Shown in pieces: positions 1 through 7,684 of a stretch of DNA of 64,000 nucleotides (the first letter of the stretch is position 1; every line of letters begins with the position of its first letter). The stretch lies in the NCBI GenBank assembly GCA_030427505.1, contig JAUICH010000006.1:1-64000 (forward strand), read 5' to 3'. The notes under the pieces are model-generated. The model ran no database searches. It worked only from the letters and a program-made list of their open reading frames with translations, and was not told where the DNA came from. The stretch comes from Verrucomicrobiia bacterium (lineage in GTDB: Bacteria; Verrucomicrobiota; Verrucomicrobiia; Verrucomicrobiales; DEV007). The translations under genes were made by a program, and so were the position numbers.

Positions 1-2
1 AC

Positions 3-884
3 GGCCTGGTGTTTATCTCCGGAGGCGCAACGAGCGCGTTGACCTTTATTGATGACGACACGATGGCGACCGCCTCGAGCTCGAACGTGGCGAGCGCGGA
101 GAGTCTTAAGGCCTATGTGGACGCACTAGAAGCCAGCGTGGTCATGGACGCCGACTTTGACGCAAACACCATCTTGGCGGCGACTTCGGATGACACTCCG
201 GCAGCGGTGTCAGTGGGAGAGGCCACCATGATCGGCAGGCAGACCGGAGGCAACATCGCAGCAATTGCGCAAGTCTCCTCCGGAGAGAAAACGGCGGGCA
301 CTGAGGCGGCACTCAGGGTGTTTTCGCCGGCTGACGTTGTCGACATGATCGACGCCCATGCCACCGGCGGCGGTGGTGGTGGCGGCATGGGTCCGGCGAT
401 CGAGCGCTTTCGCGCCGCAGAATTGGAAGCTTTGGAAGCCAATTTCGCGCCCCTGGAAGTGGTCGACGAGGGGACCGTGATTCTCACGGTTGCCGCCTTT
501 GACGATACCACACAGGAATTCAGGCATGGGACCTTCCAGGTTCCGGCCGACATTGATACGAGCGGAACTGTTACCTTTCGCGCCTACGTCTATGCCAAGA
601 CAGCGGCAGCTTCGAAAAATGTGGAGCTCACCTTCGATCACCGGGCCATCGCGGACGGAGAGGCGGTAGATGGTGCCTACACCAGCGAAGTCAGTTCGGA
701 CACGGCAATCGATTCGACCCAGGACGATCAAACGCTGGTCGAGTGGACGGAGACTGTTTCGAACCTCGGGTGGGCTGCAGAAGACCTGGTTGTCTTTCGG
801 CTGAGCCGGACGGAACCGACCACCAACGATTTAAGTGGGGATCTCTATCTCGTCAATTTCACTGTTGAAATCCCAAGATCCTAA
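3..884 (+). CDS. Phage-like structural protein (5' end cut off)
   Basis: The frame is open to the window edge, so the true start lies upstream; the GTG at 9 is only the first possible internal start. The N-terminal part has a DDDTMATAS...SLKAYVD segment of the kind found in phage tail-fibre and virion proteins. A glycine-rich linker (GGGGGGG near residue 120) leads to a beta-rich C-terminal domain. The next gene begins 6 bases after its stop, and the run continues into tape-measure-like and hub-like genes, which supports a tail role. No enzyme motif is visible. Phage structural origin is an inference from composition and context. Confidence 0.6.
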   Translation, partial: GLVFISGGATSALTFIDDDTMATASSSNVASAESLKAYVDALEASVVMDADFDANTILAATSDDTPAAVSVGEATMIGRQTGGNIAAIAQVSSGEKTAGTEAALRVFSPADVVDMIDAHATGGGGGGGMGPAIERFRAAELEALEANFAPLEVVDEGTVILTVAAFDDTTQEFRHGTFQVPADIDTSGTVTFRAYVYAKTAAASKNVELTFDHRAIADGEAVDGAYTSEVSSDTAIDSTQDDQTLVEWTETVSNLGWAAEDLVVFRLSRTEPTTNDLSGDLYLVNFTVEIPRS

Positions 885-890
885 CCTCAG

Positions 891-1679
891 ATGACACAGA
901 AACTACAGATGATATTGGTCGTGATTGCCTTTCTAGGCATGGCTGTGCCGGCCATGGGTCAAAGGAATTTTGACGGAAACGACTACGTTTCGACGAGCTA
1001 TTCGGGGGTGTCGGGGGCCGGGGCACGGTCGGTTTCGTTCTGGGTGAAGACTGCTGATACTGGCTTGCGGCATATCCTTTTTTACGGGTCGCCAACTACG
1101 GGTAACGCCTTTGAACTATTCACGTGGTCATTCTTTGGGAGCGGCCGTCTCGTTGCGAGTATCAATGGTACTTACTATTGGGGTTCAACAGTGATCTACG
1201 ATGGGTCATGGCATCATTGTGTGTTTACTTACTCTGGCTCTGGCTCACTCTCTTCTGGCATGAAGATCTACATCGATGGGATTCAAGACTCCATCGGGGG
1301 AGGTTCCGGCGGGGGAACTCCCAACACAGGTACCGCGTACAATATTTCATTGGGTTACAATGCTTCTGCATCCAGCAACTATTTCCTTGGTCAACTCTTT
1401 GATGTGCGAATCTACTCTCGTGTCCTAAGCGCGGCAGAAGCCCGGGAATTGGCGTCGGGAAAACTTTCAACAGTGCTGAATGGTTGTGAACTTCGCTTTG
1501 CCCTTTGGGGCCCAGATGCGACTGCATTTCTTGATCTCAGTGGGCACGGGAGGAACGGAACGAACAACGGCAGCACGGCCCACACTACTTCTCAGCCTCC
1601 GGTCTTTTCTCAAGTCCTGCCGGCTCGGCGAGAGCCTGTCTGGCTGGCGTTTCAACTTCAACCCGAGCTATGGCGATGA
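891..1679 (+). CDS. LamG/concanavalin-like domain protein with signal peptide
   Basis: 262 residues. A typical Sec signal peptide (about residues 1-23, ending AMGQ) is followed by one jelly-roll LamG domain (about 24-190), recognisable by VSFWVKT, SWHHCVFTYSG, MKIYIDG and the LFDVRIYSRVLSAAEA ending. This fold usually binds carbohydrate or serves as a spacer in secreted proteins. It sits inside a tail-like gene run and overlaps the next gene by 10 bases. A signal peptide is unusual for a virion protein, so it may be a cargo gene or an adhesin. The fold call is firm; the role is not. Confidence 0.65.
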   Translation: MTQKLQMILVVIAFLGMAVPAMGQRNFDGNDYVSTSYSGVSGAGARSVSFWVKTADTGLRHILFYGSPTTGNAFELFTWSFFGSGRLVASINGTYYWGSTVIYDGSWHHCVFTYSGSGSLSSGMKIYIDGIQDSIGGGSGGGTPNTGTAYNISLGYNASASSNYFLGQLFDVRIYSRVLSAAEARELASGKLSTVLNGCELRFALWGPDATAFLDLSGHGRNGTNNGSTAHTTSQPPVFSQVLPARREPVWLAFQLQPELWR

Positions 1680-2137
1680 TGTTAGGATTTATCTTTTCTC
1701 TGATTCTGATTTTCGACCCGCAAACGGGCCGTGTGCTGGACCGCGTCGAGTCCGCGCACACGCCGGACTTTTCGTCTCGGGCGAATGTGGATGTGCTCAT
1801 CAATCCGGCGGAGCCGGAGACGGCGGAACCGTGGCAGCACTGGATTGTCGATGAAGGCGTGCTCCGGGCGATGACCACGGCGGAGATTGAGGCGTTTTTC
1901 CCGGAGCCGGAACTGCCCTTGCTGGAGCGGCTGGCAGCGGTCTGGGGACAAGCGACCGCGGCGCAGATGGTGCCCTTTCTAACGCTCAGAGCTGGCGTCA
2001 AGGACGCCGTCGAAAGTGGCGACGCGGTGCAGATCGAGGCGGCGCGTTTGTTGATCGATTCGGTGGATGTGTCGGGCGATTCGGAAAAGGAAGCGCTGAA
2101 GGCCGCGCTCTTGGCCGAGTTCCCATCGGCGCCCTGA
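1670..2137 (+). CDS. Hypothetical protein of the tail module
   Basis: 155 residues, starting inside the end of the LamG gene (translational coupling is possible). After a hydrophobic start (about 1-16) comes a small beta-rich part, then a helical C-terminal region. In that region LTLRAGVKDAVESGD and AARLLIDSVDV resemble the short helical proteins often found near phage tail genes. No family is recognised. Its place between the LamG and tape-measure-like genes suggests a tail accessory or assembly role, by context only. Confidence 0.5.
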   Translation: MAMMLGFIFSLILIFDPQTGRVLDRVESAHTPDFSSRANVDVLINPAEPETAEPWQHWIVDEGVLRAMTTAEIEAFFPEPELPLLERLAAVWGQATAAQMVPFLTLRAGVKDAVESGDAVQIEAARLLIDSVDVSGDSEKEALKAALLAEFPSAP

Positions 2138-2202
2138 CTGATTGAAAGCCTTTTGCATGGCGGCTGCAGAGGCACCGCAACGAACAGACTCCCCGATTTT
2201 TC

Positions 2203-4035
2203 ATGGCTGACGCTGACAAAGAGTTCAAGTTCCGGATCTCCGTCGAGCAAGACGGAGCCGAGGCTTTTGAAGAGACGGCTGACGGAATCGAAAAGCTGGA
2301 AGGAGCTGTCGAATCAAGCGAAGCGAAACTGGCGGAGATAGACCAGCGCTGGATTGCGCTGACACATCGATTCGAGGAGATCGGCCAAAGTGGCGAGACC
2401 GTCGAGGGACAGATCAGAGCAGTCAACCAAGCCGTCGAAGAGTTCAAGGCCGATCTCTCCAGCATGGGCGAACTGGACGAGCAGGCCGCATTCTTTCGCG
2501 ATCAGTTGGCGGCTTCGGCGGATGTGGCAGCCGAAGCTTTCAGAGAACTGGAGGCGGAACTGACGACTCTGGAACAAACGGCGCCACTTCCAGAGCCACC
2601 GTTGCGGCGGATGGCGGACAGTGTCGACTATGTTTCTCAGCGGTCCAGGAGAGGCAGAGAGGAACTCGAAGCGTTGGCCATGGCGTTAGACTACATGCCT
2701 GGCGCCGCCGGCCGGGCCGGATCGGCTCTGAGGGTTTTTGCGGCCGGTGGCGGATTGGCGGCCGCGATCATGGCCGGACTCGACCTGGCGATCCGAGGAG
2801 TGGGTGAAGCAATCACCTACTTCGGCAATGAATGGGAAAAGGTGCTGGAAGGCCCGACCCAAGCGGTCAACGATTTCCACGCCGCCGCCGCGCGCGAGAC
2901 TTTTGCCGCTGCACAGGAGTTTCAAGACCTGGAGGACAGCTCCGCAAAAGCGGCCACTCGCTACTCTGAAGCTTTGGCCGCGAGCATCACGAATCTCCAA
3001 AAGCGGTTAGACATCCTTTCGAGAACTGTTGCCCTTGAGAATCAACTGGATCAGGCGGAAACCGCAAAGGCTCTGGCTGAAGTCGACCGAAAGGAGTCAG
3101 AGGGAAAGCTTTCGCCGGAGGAAGCAGAGAAGGAGCGGCAACGGCTGCGGAGTGAGTCCGAAGATCGCCAATTCGGCAGAGAAGCTGAGGCCGAGAAGGA
3201 ACGTCTGGAAGCGGCCAGAGAGCAGAAGCGCATGGCTGATCGGGAGGTGGAGCGAATCGAAAATGAACTCAAAAGTCAGAGGGAAAGAAATGCCTACGAT
3301 GAAGTTCCCGAAAAACTGAGAAACGAAGTCGGTTACGCAACGGACGACTTCAACATCACGAAAGGAATTCATGGTCATGACTCGGTGAGGACGGCAAACG
3401 CCGCTGCGGAATTGGCAAAGGCGAATGACGCCGTCGAGAGGTATCGAGCACAGAAGCAGGCGGAGATTGATCTTGAGACCAAGAGCCTGGAAGACGAATT
3501 GGAGGCAGCAAGGAAAGCGCAGGAAAGCGCTCGCAAAGAGGTCGAAGATCAACAGCGTGTGGTTGAAGACGAACTGCCGTTAAAGGAGAAGATCCACGAG
3601 GCGGAGAAAGCCGGACGCGAGACGAGCGATGAAACCGCTCTCAAGGGGATTCGAGACCGGGAGCAGAAAAAAGCCGAACAGGAAGAGGATAAGAAGAAGC
3701 GGGAGGCGGAGAAGCGAGACCCTTTCACGGCGGCGCGAGATGACATTGCTGGTGAGGTCGGGGGGATCGTCCCGGCGTTTGACGGCGCCTCGATGAACAG
3801 TGTGATGGGACGCGCCGGTGAACGGCTGCAGAATGCCGCGAGCCAATTGCGCGCCGCCCAGAATCCAGAAGCTCTGCGAAGCATGCTGCAACGCCTGGAG
3901 GTGCTGGTGGACACCCTGGTGGAGCATGCCGAGCTCACCGGTGACGGTCCAACGAGGGATTACCAGCGGCTCGACCAGAAGATCGACCATGCGCTGAGCC
4001 AGATCGCGAACCTGCGGAACAATCGCAGCAACTAG
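2203..4035 (+). CDS. Tape-measure-like coiled-coil tail protein
   Basis: 610 residues, rich in Glu, Ala, Arg and Lys. Long heptad-type coiled coils lie at about 15-130 and 270-480. A glycine/alanine-rich hydrophobic segment at about 168-205 (GSALRVFAAGGGLAAAIMAG) interrupts them, a pattern typical of phage tape-measure proteins that span the tail tube. The C-terminal part is again helical. Its stop is followed after 2 bases by the hub-like gene, as expected for tail operons. It is short for a tape measure, implying a short tail, a remnant or a contractile device. No peptidase motif is seen. Confidence 0.6.
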   Translation: MADADKEFKFRISVEQDGAEAFEETADGIEKLEGAVESSEAKLAEIDQRWIALTHRFEEIGQSGETVEGQIRAVNQAVEEFKADLSSMGELDEQAAFFRDQLAASADVAAEAFRELEAELTTLEQTAPLPEPPLRRMADSVDYVSQRSRRGREELEALAMALDYMPGAAGRAGSALRVFAAGGGLAAAIMAGLDLAIRGVGEAITYFGNEWEKVLEGPTQAVNDFHAAAARETFAAAQEFQDLEDSSAKAATRYSEALAASITNLQKRLDILSRTVALENQLDQAETAKALAEVDRKESEGKLSPEEAEKERQRLRSESEDRQFGREAEAEKERLEAAREQKRMADREVERIENELKSQRERNAYDEVPEKLRNEVGYATDDFNITKGIHGHDSVRTANAAAELAKANDAVERYRAQKQAEIDLETKSLEDELEAARKAQESARKEVEDQQRVVEDELPLKEKIHEAEKAGRETSDETALKGIRDREQKKAEQEEDKKKREAEKRDPFTAARDDIAGEVGGIVPAFDGASMNSVMGRAGERLQNAASQLRAAQNPEALRSMLQRLEVLVDTLVEHAELTGDGPTRDYQRLDQKIDHALSQIANLRNNRSN

Positions 4036-4037
4036 GC

Positions 4038-6254
4038 ATGGCGAACTATACGATCAACGGCCAGACTCCGGAAAACGGCCGCATTGACAGCGGCACGATT
4101 CAGCAAAGCAACCAGGGCCCGGGCAGTTTCACGTTCACCGTCGCCGGCGACTGGAATGGATCGCTACCTTACGACGTCGGCGACCAGGTCACGGTGAACA
4201 AGGGCGGCACCCGGTTTGTGGGAACCGTCAAACGGAAGCCGCGGCGAACCGTGAACTCCAACGGAGACGAAGCCTTCATCGTTACGGCATGGAACGGATG
4301 GCGCGACCTGGAGGAAACTCCGTATCTGCAAAGCTGGTCGAGCATCGAGAAGTATGACACAGCGATCTCGCGCATTCCGGTACCAGCCGTTGCGCTTTGT
4401 CAGGACGATGACGGACTGCCGGTGAAGACGGGAATCCAGATCTCTCAGATCATCGACTTTGCGATCAGCAAAGGAGCGAACATCACGAAGGGCTCCATTT
4501 TCGCGGGGATCGACGCGCCGGCGACCGACATGCAGGATTGCACCTGTGCGGATGCCATTCGCTATCTCCTAAGATGGACTCCGGACGCCGTGGTCTGGTG
4601 GGCTGGGAAACAGATCAACATTCAGCGCCAGGGAGCCTTGAGCACCGTTTCAATCTCATCAGCGCCTGGTGAGATGCTGGACTTCTCCGCCGAGAGCTGC
4701 GACGACATGGTCCCCAATGGCGTGCTGGTGGCCTGGAAGACGACTCATTCCATCGACGACCAGGAAGTGGTGGAGTGGATTCGGGACACGGCCGGCGACA
4801 TTGATGAAGCTCCGTTTCTTACCGCGACTTTCAACCTTCAGGGCACGCAGGTTCGGGGGGAGAAGGTCAAGATCGTGACCCGGACCCGTCCGGACCCAGA
4901 TGAGCTGGAAGCAGATGAAGCCAAGCGTTTCTTCCGTGGGAACATCGAATGGCTGAGCACGGTGAGCTTGGATGACATCGCCATTCAAGGGCTAACCTAC
5001 GAAATCATCGCCGCCGAGAATGAAGATCCCATCTACAAAGATGGAACCGAGACGGTCAACGACAACGCCCGGCCGTTTGGGAAAAAGGACGGTGACGACA
5101 CTGAGATCGAGGACCTGCCCCGGCAATTGGTCGACGGTCAACTGCGGCCGTGGATGCACAAGATCGCTCTGCCGGTCCGCGTTCAGGCGACGGTTTTCTA
5201 CAAGGGTGACAACCCGCAGATCATTAAACGAATGGAGCATGTCGCGTGGTCCACGGCCGCGGGTGCTCACTACTATTCCATTCAATTCGACCGGCAACTC
5301 ATCCTGACCAACGCCCAGGGCCGGACCTACAAACACACTGACTCTTATGAGATCGGTGAGTCACCGGTGGAAGGATTGGCGAACACCATTTTGGAAACCT
5401 GCCAGGTTTCCGCGTGGGAAGGCTTCGCAACCGGCGTTGCGGAAGGAGACTTTCTCGATGCTAAGCTGGGGGAGAAACTGAGGATTTCCGGCGCCATGGA
5501 CACAGGCGCCGTGATCCAGTCTCTCAGCGAGAATGTGGTCGACGAAACCGTTACGGCCTCATTCGGGTTTCCTCAACACCTGAGCCCTCAAGACATCAAA
5601 GAGCTCAACCAACTCGCGGTCAGGAACCGGGTGTTTCCCGTCTCGGCGAAAATGAGGACCGAGGCTGAAGCCGGCGCGGAGGGCGGTCCCCAGGGTGGAG
5701 TGTATCAGGCCACACCAACCGCGAACGCTCAGCCGGCTGAAGGCGGCGCGAACCTTTCCGGCCTGCCTTGGTCGCTCATTGATTGCAGCACCTGGGATCC
5801 CGACGCGCTGGAGGCAAAGTGCAAGCTCGCGCCCGGCAGCACTCTGTCCAGTGGCGCGGGAGGAGGAAAGGAAATCACCATCGGGAACTATGATGACGTC
5901 CACACTCTAAGCGCCGGAAAAGTGCTCTACCTGAAGGGCGTGGGAAGCATCGGCGAAGAGTGGACGGTGACTTTGGAGTTTGGCGACATCTGGAGCGAAT
6001 ATCCAAATATCGGAAAGTGGAACGAAGACGATGAGCAAGAGGAGTTCTACTACTTACTCTGGCGTTTCGTGGCGGACGACGACGCGGACCATCTGAAGAA
6101 GCCCGGCAAGGCATTTCCGGGAATCAAGGGAGTGCGGGTGGCGGAGTTTAGCCATCTGACGCTGAGGTTGATCACGGTGCAAACAGGCACCGGATCCAAG
6201 AGAGCTTTGGAGTATCCGCTCGCTGGAGCCAAAGCGACTCCTGAGTCTCTCTGA
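4038..6254 (+). CDS. Baseplate-hub / tail-spike-like phage protein
   Basis: 738 residues, starting 2 bases after the tape-measure-like gene. The N-terminus has a beta-rich layout (GQTPENGRID, then YDVGDQVTVNKGG..FVGTVKRKP, then FIVTAWNGWRDLEET). It resembles the first domain of late-control-D/hub proteins, which describe a field and its displacement. The rest looks like further barrel and insertion domains, with a distinct C-terminal domain after about residue 560. Likely function: central baseplate hub of the tail-like particle. This is a pattern-based call; a profile search against gpD/gp27-type hubs would settle it. Confidence 0.5.
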   Translation: MANYTINGQTPENGRIDSGTIQQSNQGPGSFTFTVAGDWNGSLPYDVGDQVTVNKGGTRFVGTVKRKPRRTVNSNGDEAFIVTAWNGWRDLEETPYLQSWSSIEKYDTAISRIPVPAVALCQDDDGLPVKTGIQISQIIDFAISKGANITKGSIFAGIDAPATDMQDCTCADAIRYLLRWTPDAVVWWAGKQINIQRQGALSTVSISSAPGEMLDFSAESCDDMVPNGVLVAWKTTHSIDDQEVVEWIRDTAGDIDEAPFLTATFNLQGTQVRGEKVKIVTRTRPDPDELEADEAKRFFRGNIEWLSTVSLDDIAIQGLTYEIIAAENEDPIYKDGTETVNDNARPFGKKDGDDTEIEDLPRQLVDGQLRPWMHKIALPVRVQATVFYKGDNPQIIKRMEHVAWSTAAGAHYYSIQFDRQLILTNAQGRTYKHTDSYEIGESPVEGLANTILETCQVSAWEGFATGVAEGDFLDAKLGEKLRISGAMDTGAVIQSLSENVVDETVTASFGFPQHLSPQDIKELNQLAVRNRVFPVSAKMRTEAEAGAEGGPQGGVYQATPTANAQPAEGGANLSGLPWSLIDCSTWDPDALEAKCKLAPGSTLSSGAGGGKEITIGNYDDVHTLSAGKVLYLKGVGSIGEEWTVTLEFGDIWSEYPNIGKWNEDDEQEEFYYLLWRFVADDDADHLKKPGKAFPGIKGVRVAEFSHLTLRLITVQTGTGSKRALEYPLAGAKATPESL

Positions 6255-6256
6255 GG

Positions 6257-6967
6257 ATGCACATTCGATCCTACAGCAACGCGGACTGGTGTGGGGATCT
6301 GGTTGGCTTTTTGCCGATCCCTCTACAAATCCACGATCCCGAGATAGATGGCTGGAAGCTCGCGGTACCGCATCCTCAACGGCTGACCGATGCCTGCCTG
6401 AACACGGCGCGGTTTCGAATCGTTGGAACATTTGCCGGCATTCTTGGCAGCGTCACAGTAGACGACACTTTTTACAGCTTGATCCACACACAACGCTCAG
6501 AGTCGTCTCCGGGCTCAGATATCGAACCGGAAGCGCCAGGAGAACCTATGAAGGTCTCGAGCTTCACAACCTTCTACCGAAGCTGGAAGCAGGAGCATCC
6601 GCTGGCTGGCACACCGCCGTCGTTCGCGCCTGACACGGCGACTCCGGGTTTTCAACTGACCATTTACAATCACTTGATCGTCGGGGAGTCGGGCGGAGTA
6701 CTTTGGTCGGAAGATTACGAGATGTTCATGATCGGCTTGGAACTCGCAGTGAACGGCGGTTTTGTTCGAGATGGCCCATCGGGTGGTTTTATTTTTGGGG
6801 GAGAGGCAGAGGCCGGGGATCCCGAGTCTGGCACGGTTTCAGACTTGGTCGTGACGTTCTTGGGGGTCGAGGTGCCGATGATCGATGACGGGGATGAACC
6901 AGACGAGCCGCTGACTGGGTCGCTAGCCATCGAAATCGATGAAGAGTGGGAAACCCCCGAAGACTAG
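6257..6967 (+). CDS. Hypothetical protein, last gene of the tail module
   Basis: 236 residues, separated by 2 bases from the hub-like gene and so clearly in the same transcription unit. No signal peptide or membrane segment is visible. The C-terminus is acidic (DDGDEPDEP and EIDEEWETPED), common in small phage baseplate or fibre proteins. Family not recognised. No lysis, integrase or packaging gene follows, so the phage-like module ends here or has been trimmed. Confidence 0.5.
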   Translation: MHIRSYSNADWCGDLVGFLPIPLQIHDPEIDGWKLAVPHPQRLTDACLNTARFRIVGTFAGILGSVTVDDTFYSLIHTQRSESSPGSDIEPEAPGEPMKVSSFTTFYRSWKQEHPLAGTPPSFAPDTATPGFQLTIYNHLIVGESGGVLWSEDYEMFMIGLELAVNGGFVRDGPSGGFIFGGEAEAGDPESGTVSDLVVTFLGVEVPMIDDGDEPDEPLTGSLAIEIDEEWETPED

Positions 6968-7570
6968 GGCCATGCAAAGCTGACGCAGAACGGTTGCAAG
7001 AGGACCCCACCTCGCTATGGAACGACAGAGCGTGACCGTAAAAAGACAAAACCGCTGCAATTTCGGCTAAAACCGGGCGCGAATCTACAGGAGGCATATC
7101 GCTCCCACGGTTTAGTGGGAGGCCATCGCTTTCTCGGAGGGGGGCGTTTTCATTTTCGGTGTTTTGAGGTGCGGTGGAATCTTGGACCGCTGACTGGGCT
7201 GAATGGGGAGAGCTGTTTCGATTTGGTGTGGAGACTGCTGGTTGAGCGAGGACTGGTAGCGCTTTTCTTGGGGGAGGGGCTACGGGCTTCGATGCAGCTG
7301 AAAAAGGGGCCATTGGGGCGTTCTTGAGCGCGTCTGAGCAGCCTTCATTGACGTGCATTTCGTGCTTGCGGGTGCCAATTAGGGATGCTGTCCAGCGTTG
7401 TCGTAAAGGGGGGGGCGTGTGCCAATTTGCTGCTGAAGAGTGGCGATCTATTGCCGGTATGCCAGGGCCTTGGGGACTGTTGTGTTTCGGCTGTGAAGTC
7501 CGTCAGGCTTTGGTCTCGCTTGGTCGCGGACTACAAATCCGGGAATGGAATGGGAGGCCGCGGGGGCTGG
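6968..7570. other. Non-coding boundary between tail module and secretin
   Basis: About 600 bases with no convincing gene. A 7-bp inverted repeat (CTCCCAC 7102-7108, GTGGGAG 7115-7121) can form a hairpin but has no T-run. No tRNA or obvious attachment-site repeat is seen, so the edge of the phage-like region cannot be fixed from this window. Confidence 0.4.
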
Positions 7571-7609
7571 AAAAAGAAGAGGCCCCGCGGTGTGCCGTAC
7601 CGCGAGGCC
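7571..7609 (-). terminator. Rho-independent terminator of the secretin gene
   Basis: Read on the minus strand, a 10-bp GC-rich stem with one G-U pair (arms 7600-7609 and 7581-7590, loop 7591-7599) is followed by a T-rich tract (complement of the A-rich 7571-7580). It lies about 75 bases after the secretin stop. Confidence 0.8.
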
Positions 7610-7684
7610 CTTCTGTTGTCCCGACTGCGTTGGTTGACTGTCCCGGTAAAAAAACTTTCGGAGTCGTGCCGGGACCGGGACGTC

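Noticed and set aside
6789-7358. Minus-strand Pro/Ser-rich open frame in the boundary region
   Set aside because: It overlaps a tail-module gene, has no family features and lies beyond the secretin terminator.
6968-7570. Phage attachment site at the end of the tail module
   Set aside because: No tRNA and no direct repeat pair could be identified with only one edge in view.
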